Positions 54,189-63,203 of a DNA stretch of 64,000 bases are shown here, in pieces. The position numbers and the translations under genes are program-made. Below the pieces are notes generated by a model. It was not told the DNA's origin. It saw only the letters and a program-made list of their open reading frames with translations, and ran no database searches. Source of the DNA: Marivita cryptomonadis (GTDB taxonomy: Bacteria > Pseudomonadota > Alphaproteobacteria > Rhodobacterales > Rhodobacteraceae); the NCBI RefSeq assembly GCF_002115725.1, contig NZ_JFKD01000004.1, positions 62,001 to 126,000 of the forward strand. The letters are read 5' to 3'. Each line of letters opens with the position of its first letter. Position 1 is the stretch's first letter.

Positions 54189-54721
54189 GCGTCGCTTTCG
54201 GGAAGAAGGTCATCGGGCGAGACGCGCCCGGTTGCAATGCCGACCAGCCGGACGGCGCAGAAGATCAGGATCAGCATCCCGCCCACGGCCATCGTGCCAC
54301 GAAACAGCACCATCGGCAGTTCAACGGAAATCAGGGTCCGCGACCCAAAGCTGAGTGCGGCAATGCCGCCATACCACGCCAGCAACGCCCCGAACCCGCC
54401 CATCAGGATCAGGTTCATTCCGGTGACGATGCGCTTGAGCGTGGGGGACATGACTCGCAACACCGCGTCGAACCCGAGGTGTTCATTGGTCCGTGTCAGA
54501 TAGGCTGCGCCGATGAAAGTCAGCGCAGCCAAGATATGCGCCGGAAGCTCTTCGCCCCAAGACACGCTGTCGTTCAGTACGAACCGGGCGAAGACCGCCC
54601 AGTTCAGCAGGATCAGAAGCAGGCCCGCCATGGCCACCACAAGCGCATCCAGCACGGCTGTCGTCCAGCGGTCGAGGGTGTCGGTGATTTGCATCAGGCG
54701 GTCCATCGCTGCTGGCCTCAC
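54185..54721 (-). CDS. TRAP transporter small permease (DctQ family)
   Basis: This protein has 178 residues with four hydrophobic segments and the family word DSVSWGEELPAHILAALTFIG. The GTG start at 54721 overlaps the binding-protein stop (GTGA); ATG 54706 is an alternative. Unlike the other two TRAP sets here, there is no stem-loop between binding protein and small permease. Confidence 0.87.
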   Translation of the reverse strand: MRPAAMDRLMQITDTLDRWTTAVLDALVVAMAGLLLILLNWAVFARFVLNDSVSWGEELPAHILAALTFIGAAYLTRTNEHLGFDAVLRVMSPTLKRIVTGMNLILMGGFGALLAWYGGIAALSFGSRTLISVELPMVLFRGTMAVGGMLILIFCAVRLVGIATGRVSPDDLLPESDA

Positions 54722-55689
54722 TCGATACCAAGCGCAGCTTTGGTGGCTGCGATCATGTCTTCACCGATCACGTCTACAAAGGTCGGGCTTTCGTAGAGCG
54801 GTGCTGCGGCGGCTTGGAACGCGGCAAAGTCGATCTCGTTGATTTCCATCTTATCGGCCAGTGCCGCGATGGTCTCGCTGTCGGTCGTCTCGCCCCATTC
54901 AAAGGTCCACGGTGCAACGTCTTGCGCCACGCTCAGGATGGTGTCCTTCAGCTCTGGGTCGAGGCTGGCAAGGAAAGGTTCACCAAAGACGAGGAAAGTT
55001 GGAAGGTAGACATGGTTCGACAGCGACATGTAGCCCTGCACTTCAAAGAGCTTGGCTGTGTCAACAACGTTGGCGGGGTTTTCCTGCCCGTCGATTGTAC
55101 CCTGATCAAGCGCTGAATAGACCTCGCCAAAGGACAGCGGCGTGGCGTTGGCCCCCAGCGTGTTGAACATTTCGACCCGTTGTTTGTTGGTCGGTGTCCG
55201 GATCTTCAGGCCCTCGAGGTCAGCTGGCACGACGATCGGGCGCACCTTGTTGGTGATCTGACGGAAGCCGTTGTCCCACATCGCGGCCAGAACCATGCCG
55301 GTGCCGTCGAACCCGTCGGCAAGCATTTCGCCTGCGGGGCTGGAGGCAAAGGTCTGTACTGCCGCGCGGTCTTCGAACAGGTAGGGCAGATCGAAGATCG
55401 CGGTGCGCGTGTTGATCTGCGACACTGCTGAAGCCGACAAAGACCCATGGTGCGTGCCAAGGGATAGACCCTGAAGCACGTCTTCTTCCTTGCCCAAGGT
55501 GTTCGACATGAAAATCTGCACATCGACCGCGCCCGGCGCGGCGGCTTCCAGACGGGTTTCGTATTCCTGCAGGAAGACATGCGCGAACGAGCCTTCGGGC
55601 AGCGAAGAGTTGATCTGAAGGACAGTCTGTGCCGAGGCAACGGCAGGCAGCGCGGCGAGTGTGGCAGCTAGGATCAGATGTTTTGTCAT
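54718..55689 (-). CDS. TRAP transporter substrate-binding protein
   Basis: This protein has 323 residues from ATG 55689, with a signal peptide (LILAATLAALPAVASA, cleavage before QTVL). The DctP-type signature is GLKIRTPTNKQRVEMFNTLG followed by GEVYSALDQGTIDGQENP. It is the first gene of the TRAP-racemase-amidohydrolase-GntR operon, behind an inverted repeat at 55746-55768. The ligand is probably an N-heterocyclic acid or ureide; this is inferred from neighbours. Confidence 0.88.
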   Translation of the reverse strand: MTKHLILAATLAALPAVASAQTVLQINSSLPEGSFAHVFLQEYETRLEAAAPGAVDVQIFMSNTLGKEEDVLQGLSLGTHHGSLSASAVSQINTRTAIFDLPYLFEDRAAVQTFASSPAGEMLADGFDGTGMVLAAMWDNGFRQITNKVRPIVVPADLEGLKIRTPTNKQRVEMFNTLGANATPLSFGEVYSALDQGTIDGQENPANVVDTAKLFEVQGYMSLSNHVYLPTFLVFGEPFLASLDPELKDTILSVAQDVAPWTFEWGETTDSETIAALADKMEINEIDFAAFQAAAAPLYESPTFVDVIGEDMIAATKAALGIE

Positions 55690-55745
55690 GATGCGATTCT
55701 CCATTTCAAGGCGTGAAAGAAACTTGGCTCATATGAAAGGAATTT

Positions 55746-55768
55746 TTCTTATGTTGGCCAAATAAGAA
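55746..55768. promoter_or_regulatory. Imperfect inverted repeat upstream of the TRAP operon
   Basis: TTCTTAT (55746-55752) and ATAAGAA (55762-55768) flank TTGGCCAA (55754-55761). An 8-bp palindrome TCATATGA lies at 55729-55736. Both are in the 192-bp gap at 55690-55881 between the RpiR stop and the TRAP binding-protein start. An operator for RpiR or the GntR at 49897 is possible. Confidence 0.5.
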
Positions 55769-55881
55769 ATTAGATTTTCTTGGAGGCGCGGTGGGTTTTC
55801 ATCTGTCCTGCTCAAGAAATGGGCGGTTGGCAGGGGGGTGCGGGTGGATTTTGGCCGTTGATGAGTCGCAGGCTGCGCCGA

Positions 55882-56727
55882 TCAGAGTTCGGCAAGCCGC
55901 TCGTGCATGTCTTCGATATCGCCCATACGCTTGCGTCCGGATGGCCCGGACACCTCAAGACAGCGGGCTGCAACAAGATTGCAGACTGCCATCACGCTGA
56001 CATGGTTCAAAAGCGGCCCTGACGAAGTGGTCGCGCAGGTGATGTGCCAGCGCGCAGGTAGGGCTTCCATCGAAGGGACATCCCCGATCAGGGCAACCTG
56101 TGCCCCTGAGTCCACTGCGGTTTCCGCAAGGCTCCATGCGATCTTCGGGTTGCGACGGAGCAAAAGGACGATGGCGACGTCGTCGGCTGACAGGGTCGCC
56201 ACGGATTCGGCCAGCGTTTCCCCCGGGCGCGGCACAACCGAAACCGATGGTAGGACCTGCGTGATTTGCCAGCCAAGGTAGCTGGCCAAAGGGTAGCCTG
56301 CGCGAAACCCGGCCAGCCACACGCGCCGCGCCTTGTGCAGGGCGTGGGCAAGACTGTCGATCTCGTCCGATGCGAGGCTGCCATAGGTGGCGTCGAGATT
56401 GGCGCGGGATTGGTCGAGGTGTCGCCCGGCAGTGTTGATCGTGTCATTCTGCCCAGTACCAAAGCGCAAGAGGGCAGAGCCAGTGCGCCCTTCTTCCCGA
56501 ACAGCCTTTCGCGCCTCGTCATAAGACGCATATCCCAGTTTGCGCACAAACCGCGAAACCGTGGCATTCGAGACTTCGGCCAATCCCGCGATCTCCGAGG
56601 CGGAATACCCAGCCATGTCGCCGGGAAAATCCAGCACCGCCTCAGCAAGCCGGCGTTCGGTGGGGTGAAGGTCGGGCAAAATGGCCCGCACCCGTGCCAT
56701 GAAGGTTTTGGGAGTCCGCTGTTTCAT
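55882..56727 (-). CDS. RpiR-family transcriptional regulator
   Basis: This 281-residue protein has an N-terminal HTH_6 domain (YSASEIAGLAEVSNATVSRFV) and a C-terminal SIS sugar-phosphate-binding domain (VWLAGFRAGYPLASYLG, ADDVAIVLLLRRNPK). It lies 75 bp after the KDG kinase on the same strand, downstream in a GntR-kdgK-rpiR unit, which suggests response to a phosphorylated uronate product. It could also act on the TRAP operon that starts after it. Confidence 0.88.
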   Translation of the reverse strand: MKQRTPKTFMARVRAILPDLHPTERRLAEAVLDFPGDMAGYSASEIAGLAEVSNATVSRFVRKLGYASYDEARKAVREEGRTGSALLRFGTGQNDTINTAGRHLDQSRANLDATYGSLASDEIDSLAHALHKARRVWLAGFRAGYPLASYLGWQITQVLPSVSVVPRPGETLAESVATLSADDVAIVLLLRRNPKIAWSLAETAVDSGAQVALIGDVPSMEALPARWHITCATTSSGPLLNHVSVMAVCNLVAARCLEVSGPSGRKRMGDIEDMHERLAEL

Positions 56728-56802
56728 CCCTGCAAAATGCTTTTCTTCTTGGGTGAGGTAAAGCGCGTTCTTGTGATCTGCCGCACCGCGTGCTGGGGCT
56801 TG

Positions 56803-57714
56803 TCAGCTTGCCTTGATGGCCTCAGGCACCAAGGCGCCGCGATGTGTGACCACCCGCGCGGCAAGCTGTGCTGCGGTGTCCACAGCGTGCTCGGGCGACA
56901 GCCCGGTGTAGCACGCGGCCAGAAAGCCAGCATTGAAGGAATCCCCCGCAGCCGTGGTATCGACAACATTGACCACGTGGGTCGGGGCAAGGTGCTGCGC
57001 TCCGCGTTCCGTGTGAAGAATGATTTCGCCCGGACCGTTCTTCACGACGACAATGCTTGCGCCAAGATCGGTGTAACGCTTGGCGGTATCCATTGGGGTC
57101 GCGTCGCCAAACCAGGTGGCTTCATCCTCGTGCGAGGGCAACACGACATGACTGCATTGTGCGGCCTTGGTGATTGCCGAGGTCATGGTTGCCGTGTCGT
57201 GCCAAAGCTTTGGCCTCAGGTTTGGATCGAACACGACCTGTCCCCCATGAGAGCCGAAATCCTGCAATTGCTCCAGCAGCGTGTCGCGATCTTGCTCTGG
57301 CAGGATGGCAAGCGTGATCCCCGAAAAATAGGCGATGTCTGCACCATCAAGGGCTTTGGCGATGTCTTTACCCGATTGCGCCAGTGTGCGTGCCGCACTT
57401 TGACCGCGCCAATAGCTGAAGCTGCGCTCTCCGTCCTGCAACTGGATCATGTAAAGACCCACTGTCTGCTCTGCACGGCGCAGGATGAAGGTGGTCTCGA
57501 TTTTGGCCGACCCAAGAAAGTCCAGCATCTGGTCGGACAGGCTGTCCGTGCCCACGGCGGTGAAATACCCGATCTGCGCGCGGTCGCCCAACAGTTTGGC
57601 CAGATACCACGCGGTATTGAGAGTGTCGCCCGCGAACCCCATACGGTAGGTGCCAACGGTGTCCAGCGGGGCCATCTCGACCATGCATTCCCCGATGCAG
57701 ACGATCCGGGTCAC
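56803..57714 (-). CDS. kdgK: 2-dehydro-3-deoxygluconate kinase (PfkB family)
   Basis: This protein has 303 residues from GTG 57714, overlapping the GntR stop (GTGA). The start RIVCIGECMVEMAP and the GDTLNTAWYLAKLL word match KDG kinases; the C-terminal motif is DTTAAGDSFNAGFLA. It phosphorylates 2-keto-3-deoxygluconate, the meeting point of uronate pathways, to feed KDPG aldolase. That aldolase is not in the window. Confidence 0.88.
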   Translation of the reverse strand: MTRIVCIGECMVEMAPLDTVGTYRMGFAGDTLNTAWYLAKLLGDRAQIGYFTAVGTDSLSDQMLDFLGSAKIETTFILRRAEQTVGLYMIQLQDGERSFSYWRGQSAARTLAQSGKDIAKALDGADIAYFSGITLAILPEQDRDTLLEQLQDFGSHGGQVVFDPNLRPKLWHDTATMTSAITKAAQCSHVVLPSHEDEATWFGDATPMDTAKRYTDLGASIVVVKNGPGEIILHTERGAQHLAPTHVVNVVDTTAAGDSFNAGFLAACYTGLSPEHAVDTAAQLAARVVTHRGALVPEAIKAS

Positions 57715-58454
57715 GGCGCGATATCCGTAAACCAATTGTGGTTCTCGGCCTTGATCTCGTCGATCTGCACCAGAATGCGCGACAGATGCTTGTCGATAGC
57801 ATCCGCCGCCGCGTCCGGGCTTCGGGCGCTCAAGGCGTCCAGAATGGCGATGTGTTCGTTCAGCGCATAGTTCTGGGATGATCTGTCAAGCGTCAGCATC
57901 CGCACGCGGTCCATATGGCCCTTGTTTTCGCTGATCACGTCCCAGACATAGCCCACTCCGGATTGGACACAGATCTCACGGTGAAAGGCGTCGTCCAACG
58001 CGTGGAACCGCGATCGGTTGTTTTCGGTGATGGCCTCTTTTTGCTGGTCGATCAGATTGGACAACGCATGAAGCCCCTCATCGGAAATCACATGGCAGGC
58101 GGTGCGGCAGGTGTGCATCTCAAGCGCCAGCCGGATGAAACGCGCGCGCAGCACGGCCTCTTCGGAAATCAGGCTGACGGTGGTGCCGCTTTGGGGGCGG
58201 ATTTGCAGGAAGCCAAGGTTGGCCAGTCGGCGGAACGCTTCGCGCACGGGTTGACGCGACACGCCCATCTTTGCGGAGACCTCGGCCTCGGAAATCTTGG
58301 TCTCTGGTGGCAGTTCAAGCGACAAGATGCGGTCGTGCAAGACCTTGAAGACCTGATCCGCAATCGTCGGCTGAACCTGCTGGCGCAGTTGGGGCAGGGG
58401 CAGGGGGGCTGATTTTTTCTGGACCGATGTCGTCACGTGTCTCGCCCTCTTCAT
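57711..58454 (-). CDS. GntR-family regulator (FCD/UxuR-ExuR type)
   Basis: This 247-residue protein has a winged helix-turn-helix (AKMGVSRQPVREAFRRLANL) and an FCD domain with metal-site His residues (ALDDAFHREIC, LNEHIAILDAL). It is divergent from uxaC, with two identical 15-bp sites in the shared region. It is the likely uronate-responsive repressor of both directions, and is the first gene of a unit with kdgK and rpiR. Confidence 0.9.
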   Translation of the reverse strand: MKRARHVTTSVQKKSAPLPLPQLRQQVQPTIADQVFKVLHDRILSLELPPETKISEAEVSAKMGVSRQPVREAFRRLANLGFLQIRPQSGTTVSLISEEAVLRARFIRLALEMHTCRTACHVISDEGLHALSNLIDQQKEAITENNRSRFHALDDAFHREICVQSGVGYVWDVISENKGHMDRVRMLTLDRSSQNYALNEHIAILDALSARSPDAAADAIDKHLSRILVQIDEIKAENHNWFTDIAP

Positions 58455-58501
58455 GCGTATTGCCTTGCCGTCTTCATAGCACAGGCACCCCTAGACTTTG
58501 C

Positions 58502-58550
58502 AACTAGGATATTAGTTGACGCGTAAAAATTGCCAAACTAGGATATTAGT
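58502..58550 (+). promoter_or_regulatory. uxaC promoter flanked by two identical GntR-type operators
   Basis: AACTAGGATATTAGT occurs twice (58502-58516 and 58536-58550), 34 bp apart. Each is a pseudo-palindrome ACTA-N6-TAGT. Between them is TTGACG (58516-58521), and 17 bp further TAGGAT (58539-58544), which fits a sigma-70 promoter whose -10 box lies inside the second operator. The arrangement fits repression by the divergent GntR protein. Confidence 0.8.
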
Positions 58551-58601
58551 CATCAGCGGGTTTCAAAAGCCATGCTCCGCTGGGGAAAAACGGGAGGAAA
58601 C

Positions 58602-60008
58602 ATGGCGCTATTGGATGAGAATCGGCTGTTTTCGCCTGACCCTGTTTTGCGCGGGCTGTCCCGAACGCTTTACGACTCGGTCCGTGATCTGCCGATCATC
58701 AGCCCGCATGGCCATACCGATCCGCAATGGTTTGCCGAGAACGCCGCGTTCCCCGATCCGGCACGCCTTTTCGTGACCCCGGATCACTACGTCTTCCGCA
58801 TGTTGCATTCACAGGGTGTCCCGCTGGAAGCGATGGGTGTTCCCCGTGCCGATGGCGGTGAGACCGAACAAGACCCGCGCACCATCTGGCGGCTGTTCGC
58901 GTCGGGCTACCATTTGTTCCGAGGCACACCGACCCGCCTTTGGGTTGACCACGCGCTGCAAGAGGTGTTCGGTGTCACCGAACGTCTGTCCCCCGAGACC
59001 GCGGATTCGATCTATGACCGGATCGACGACTGCCTGAAGCAGGACGCGTTTCGCCCCCGTGCTTTGTTCGAACGGTTCAACATCGAGGCGATCTCGACCA
59101 CCGAAAGCGCCATCGACGATCTCAAATGGCACCGGATGATCCGCGACAGCGGTTGGAGCGGTAAGGTGATTACCGCCTACCGCCCCGACGCCGTGGTCGA
59201 TCCTGAATTTCAAGGCTTCGCCGCCAATGTCGAAAAGATAGGCGAGATGGCGGGCGAGGATGCCACCACATGGCAGGGGTATCTGGCCGCCCATCGCAAT
59301 CGCCGGGCGTATTTCAAGGAATTCGGCGCGACGTCCTCGGATCACGGCCATCCAACTGCGCGCACCGAAGACCTGCCGCAGGATGTGGCGGCATCGCTGT
59401 TCGACAAGGCGCTGCGCGGCGCGTGCACAGAAGACGAGGCAGATGCGTTTCGGGGCCACATGCTGACCGAAATGGCGCGGATGAGCCTTGATGATGGGCT
59501 TGTTCTGCAAATCCATCCGGGGTCTGCCCGCAACCATTCCGATCCGATCATGGCGCGGTTTGGCCGTGACAAGGGGTACGACATCCCCACGCGGACCGAT
59601 TACGTCCATGCCCTGCGCCCGCTGCTGAATGCGGTGGGAGAACGGTCCGATCTGACCATCATTCTCTTCACGCTGGACGAGACATCCTATGCCCGCGAAT
59701 TGGCACCATTGGCCGGGGTCTACCCGGCGCTGAAACTTGGGCCACCGTGGTGGTTCCATGACAGTTACGAAGGCATGATGCGGTTCCGCGAAATGGCGAC
59801 CGAAACCGCCGGGTTCTACAACACGGTCGGGTTCAACGACGACACCCGCGCCTTCTGTTCCATCCCCGCGCGTCACGACGTGGCGCGGCGGGTTGATTGC
59901 GCGTTCCTTGCCAATCTGATCGCCACAGGGCGGCTGGCAGAGGACGAAGCATTCGAGGTCGCACATGACCTCGCATACCGGCTTGCAAAGCAGGCTTACC
60001 GGCTCTGA
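58602..60008 (+). CDS. uxaC: Glucuronate/galacturonate isomerase (uronate isomerase)
   Basis: This protein has 468 residues, the usual family length, from ATG 58602 with GGGAGGA 4 nt upstream. It has the N-terminal HGHTDP metal motif ([14 protein letters not shown]), LPPWW-like [13 protein letters not shown] and the [18 protein letters not shown] region. It converts D-glucuronate to D-fructuronate and D-galacturonate to D-tagaturonate in the cytoplasm. It is first in the plus-strand uronate operon with TRAP genes, kdgF and kduI. Confidence 0.93.
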   Translation: MALLDENRLFSPDPVLRGLSRTLYDSVRDLPIISPHGHTDPQWFAENAAFPDPARLFVTPDHYVFRMLHSQGVPLEAMGVPRADGGETEQDPRTIWRLFASGYHLFRGTPTRLWVDHALQEVFGVTERLSPETADSIYDRIDDCLKQDAFRPRALFERFNIEAISTTESAIDDLKWHRMIRDSGWSGKVITAYRPDAVVDPEFQGFAANVEKIGEMAGEDATTWQGYLAAHRNRRAYFKEFGATSSDHGHPTARTEDLPQDVAASLFDKALRGACTEDEADAFRGHMLTEMARMSLDDGLVLQIHPGSARNHSDPIMARFGRDKGYDIPTRTDYVHALRPLLNAVGERSDLTIILFTLDETSYARELAPLAGVYPALKLGPPWWFHDSYEGMMRFREMATETAGFYNTVGFNDDTRAFCSIPARHDVARRVDCAFLANLIATGRLAEDEAFEVAHDLAYRLAKQAYRL

Positions 60009-60019
60009 GAGCCATTTTC
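60001..60019 (+). terminator. Small stem-loop overlapping the uxaC stop
   Basis: GGCTC (60001-60005) and GAGCC (60009-60013) pair around the TGA stop, followed by ATTTTC. It is a weak attenuator candidate between uxaC and the TRAP genes. Confidence 0.4.
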
Positions 60020-60031
60020 TGGGAGGAAACC

Positions 60032-61012
60032 ATGAATTACGTCAAAACACTCGGGGCGGCCTTGCTGGCAAGCGTTGCCTTTGTCTCGGCGGCTGCGGCC
60101 TGCGAAGTGACGCTTCGGTCGTCGGACACCCATCCCGAGGGCTACCCGACCGTGGTCGCGGTGCAGAAGATGGGCGAAATGCTCGAAGAACGCACAGGCG
60201 GCAAGCTCTGCATCGAAGTGTTCCACTCGGCCCAGTTGGGGCAGGAGAAAGACACCATCGAACAGACCCAGTTCGGCGTGATCGACATGAACCGCGTCTC
60301 GCTTGGGCCGTTCAACAACATCATCGAAGAAACCCAAGTGCCGTCGCTGCCGTTCATCTTCCGGTCGACCGACCACATGCACCGCGTGATGGATGGCCCG
60401 GTGGGTCAGCAGATCCTCGATGCGTTCAGCGACCACGACCTTGTTGGACTCGCGTTCTATGACGGTGGGTCGCGCAGCTTCTACAATTCCCAGCGGCCAA
60501 TCCGGTCTATCGAAGACCTTGCCGGGATGAAGTTCCGCGTCATGCAGTCGGACATCTTTGTCGACATGGTCTCTGCCCTTGGCGCCAACGCCACGCCGAT
60601 GCCTTACGGCGAGGTCTATTCCTCGATCCAGACGGGGGTGATCGACGGTGCCGAGAACAACTGGCCGTCTTATGACAGCTCGGGTCATTTCGAGGTCGCC
60701 CAGTATTACACACTGAATCAGCACCTGATCGTGCCCGAAGTGCTGGTGATGTCGAAAACCAGCTTCGACAAACTGTCCGCCGAAGAGCAGGACATCGTCC
60801 GTCAGGCGGCACGCGATTCCGTTCCGGTGATGCGTGACCTGTGGCAGGAGCGCGAAAAAGTGTCCGAGCAGCGCGTGCGTGACGCGGGTGTCGAGATCAT
60901 CACCGATATCGACAAGACGCCCTTCATCGAAGCGATGGTTCCCGTCTACCAAAAATACGTGACCTCACCCAAGCTTCAGCAGATGGTCGCTGATATTCAG
61001 GCAACTGAATAA
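60032..61012 (+). CDS. TRAP transporter substrate-binding protein, probably uronate-specific
   Basis: This 326-residue protein has a signal peptide ([17 protein letters not shown], cleavage before CEVT). The DctP-type signature is [20 protein letters not shown] with [24 protein letters not shown] precedes the start. Its place between uxaC and kdgF/kduI makes hexuronate or unsaturated uronate the likely ligand. Confidence 0.88.
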   Translation: MNYVKTLGAALLASVAFVSAAAACEVTLRSSDTHPEGYPTVVAVQKMGEMLEERTGGKLCIEVFHSAQLGQEKDTIEQTQFGVIDMNRVSLGPFNNIIEETQVPSLPFIFRSTDHMHRVMDGPVGQQILDAFSDHDLVGLAFYDGGSRSFYNSQRPIRSIEDLAGMKFRVMQSDIFVDMVSALGANATPMPYGEVYSSIQTGVIDGAENNWPSYDSSGHFEVAQYYTLNQHLIVPEVLVMSKTSFDKLSAEEQDIVRQAARDSVPVMRDLWQEREKVSEQRVRDAGVEIITDIDKTPFIEAMVPVYQKYVTSPKLQQMVADIQATE

Positions 61013-61018
61013 TCCAAG

Positions 61019-61051
61019 ACCCGCCCCATGGCTGACTGTCATGGGGCGGGT
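61019..61051 (+). terminator. Strong stem-loop between TRAP binding-protein and permease genes
   Basis: CCGCCCCATG (61021-61030) and CATGGGGCGG (61040-61049) pair perfectly, and the flanks extend the stem to 12 bp. TGTCTTT follows. It should reduce read-through to the permease genes or protect the upstream message. Confidence 0.8.
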
Positions 61052-61078
61052 GTCTTTGCGAGGGTGGGCAGGCCTGAC

Positions 61079-61591
61079 ATGATGAAAACGATTGCGCTTT
61101 TGACCGGGCGTTTGGCGCGTGTCGCCTTGTGGGTCGCTGGGATCGGGCTTGTCCTGATGACCGTGTTGATCGCGGCGCAGGTATTCTGGCGCTATGTGCT
61201 GAACGACAGCATCATCTGGACCGAACCCGCGTCCGTCATGATCATGGGCTGGTTCATCTTTCTGGGGGCCGCCGTTGGCATCCGCGAAGGCTACCACCTG
61301 TCCTTCGATGTGCTTTTGTATGTCGTGCCGCAGCGGATCAAGCTGGTGCTGCATTCGATCTCTGATCTAGCCGTCGCGGGTTTTGGTGTTGGGATGATCT
61401 GGTATGGCTGGCAGCTGGCCGAAAAGACAGCCGGTAACAAGCTGCCGGGTCTCGGAATTTCCGGTGCGTTCGATTTTGCCCCGATTGTCGCGGGTGGTGT
61501 TCTGATCGTCCTTTTCTCGACCGAGCGGATCGCCCGCCGAGCCGCGGGTCTTCCGACCGCGCGCTTTGGCGAAGAGGCGGAGATCGACTGA
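61079..61591 (+). CDS. TRAP transporter small permease (DctQ family)
   Basis: This protein has 170 residues from ATG 61079 (ATG 61082 is also possible), with four hydrophobic segments and the family word DSIIWTEPASVMIMGWFIFLG. It partners the binding protein and the large permease; its stop overlaps the large-permease start (TGATG). Confidence 0.87.
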   Translation: MMKTIALLTGRLARVALWVAGIGLVLMTVLIAAQVFWRYVLNDSIIWTEPASVMIMGWFIFLGAAVGIREGYHLSFDVLLYVVPQRIKLVLHSISDLAVAGFGVGMIWYGWQLAEKTAGNKLPGLGISGAFDFAPIVAGGVLIVLFSTERIARRAAGLPTARFGEEAEID

Positions 61592-62871
61592 TGGAATTGT
61601 ACGTCCTCTTCGGAACTTTCACCTTCCTGTTGCTGATCGGCACGCCCGTTGCGTTCTGCCTTGGTGTGTCCAGCTTTGCGACTATTGCCTATCTCGGCTT
61701 GCCGCCCGTCGTCGTGTTCCAGCGTTTGAATTCCGGCGTGTCGGTCTTCGCGCTGATGGCGATCCCGTTCTTTATCTATGCCGGCGATCTGATGGTGCGC
61801 GGCGACATCGCCCGGAGGCTGGTTGCGCTGGCCGGAGGGTTTGTCGGCCATCTGCGTGGCGGTTTAGGTCAGGTCAACGTGCTGTCATCTGTCATGTTCG
61901 GCGGTGTGTCCGGCTCGGCGGCTGCCGATGCCAGCGCGGTTGGGGGCCTGATGGTCCCGCAGATGAAAGAGCGCGGCTATGATACGGATTATGCGGTCAA
62001 CATCACCGTGGTGAGTTCGATCATCGCGCTACTGCTGCCGCCGTCACACAACATGATCATCTATTCGATTGCGGCAGGGGGCCGGATCTCGATTGCCGAT
62101 CTCTTTACCGCTGGCATCATACCGGGCTTCCTGCTGGCTGGTCTGCTGATGGTCGCCGCATGGGGAATGGCGGTGCGCAAGGGATACCCGACGCAGCCAT
62201 TTCAAGGCGTGCGTATGCTGGGCACGTTGTTTGTGTCCGCCGCACCGGGGTTGATCCTTGTTGCGATCATCTTTGGCGGCGTGCGGTCGGGGGTATTCAC
62301 CGCGTCCGAGTCGTCGAACATCGCGGTCGTTTATGCGCTGCTGGTGACGTTCTTCGTCTATCGCAGCCTGAGCTGGCATGATTTTATCGAGGCCACATTC
62401 GCGGCCGTGCGCACCACCGCGATGGTGCTGATGGTCATCGGCTGTGCAGCGGCCTTCGGCTGGCTTTTGGCCTACACTCGGGTGCCCGCGTCGATGGTCG
62501 CGCTGTTGCAGGGCGTGTCGGACAACCCGATCATCATCCTGCTGCTGCTGAACCTCGTGCTGCTGATCCTTGGCACCTTCATGGACATGTCGCCGCTCAT
62601 TGTCATCACCACGCCGATCTTCCTGCCGGTGGCAACCGCCTTTGGCGTCGATCCCGTACATTTCGGGGTGATCCTGATCCTCAACCTCGGCATCGGGCTT
62701 TGCACGCCGCCGGTGGGGGCGGTGCTGTTCGTGGGCTGTGCGGTGGGTCGCATTCCGGTCTGGGATGCGGTGCGGACGATCTGGCCCTTTTACGGTGCGG
62801 CGTTGGTGACGCTGATGCTCGTGACCTACATTCCGGCGCTGTCGCTCTGGCTGCCGTCGCTGTTCAAATGA
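61591..62871 (+). CDS. TRAP transporter large permease (DctM family)
   Basis: This 426-residue membrane protein has FGGVSGSAAADASAVGGLM and IALLLPPSHNMIIYSIAAGG as family words and about twelve hydrophobic segments. It forms the sodium-coupled channel for the probable uronate importer with the genes at 60032 and 61079. Confidence 0.9.
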   Translation: MELYVLFGTFTFLLLIGTPVAFCLGVSSFATIAYLGLPPVVVFQRLNSGVSVFALMAIPFFIYAGDLMVRGDIARRLVALAGGFVGHLRGGLGQVNVLSSVMFGGVSGSAAADASAVGGLMVPQMKERGYDTDYAVNITVVSSIIALLLPPSHNMIIYSIAAGGRISIADLFTAGIIPGFLLAGLLMVAAWGMAVRKGYPTQPFQGVRMLGTLFVSAAPGLILVAIIFGGVRSGVFTASESSNIAVVYALLVTFFVYRSLSWHDFIEATFAAVRTTAMVLMVIGCAAAFGWLLAYTRVPASMVALLQGVSDNPIIILLLLNLVLLILGTFMDMSPLIVITTPIFLPVATAFGVDPVHFGVILILNLGIGLCTPPVGAVLFVGCAVGRIPVWDAVRTIWPFYGAALVTLMLVTYIPALSLWLPSLFK

Positions 62872-62879
62872 GGAAAGAC

Positions 62880-63185
62880 ATGACCTATCCCGTGGTGCCG
62901 ACCGATCCGGGTGTGACCCGGCAAGTGCTGGCCGAAAACCCCGATCTCATGGTCGTTGCGTTCCGGTTCGAAAACGGCGCCGAGGGCAAGCTGCACGAGC
63001 ATCCGCATGTGCAATCCACCTATGTCGAAACCGGGCGCTTTACGTTTTTCGTGGGCGATGTCGAACACGACCTTGGCCCCGGTGACAGCGTGGTGATCCC
63101 ATCCGGTGCACGACACGGATGCCGCTGCCGCGAGGCGGGCACACTCATCGACACCTTCACCCCGCGCCGCGACGATTTTCTTTGA
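62880..63185 (+). CDS. kdgF: Cupin protein KdgF (unsaturated uronate linearisation)
   Basis: This protein has 101 residues from ATG 62880 (GAGGAA upstream); an ATG overlapping the previous stop at 62868 would add four residues. The single cupin has metal motif LHEHPHVQSTYVETGRF and second motif PSGARHGCRCRE, ending DTFTPRRDDFL as in KdgF. KdgF speeds conversion of 4,5-unsaturated uronates to linear 5-keto-4-deoxyuronate, the substrate of KduI encoded next. Confidence 0.88.
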   Translation: MTYPVVPTDPGVTRQVLAENPDLMVVAFRFENGAEGKLHEHPHVQSTYVETGRFTFFVGDVEHDLGPGDSVVIPSGARHGCRCREAGTLIDTFTPRRDDFL

Positions 63186-63203
63186 CCCGAAAGGCCTGAC
63201 ACC

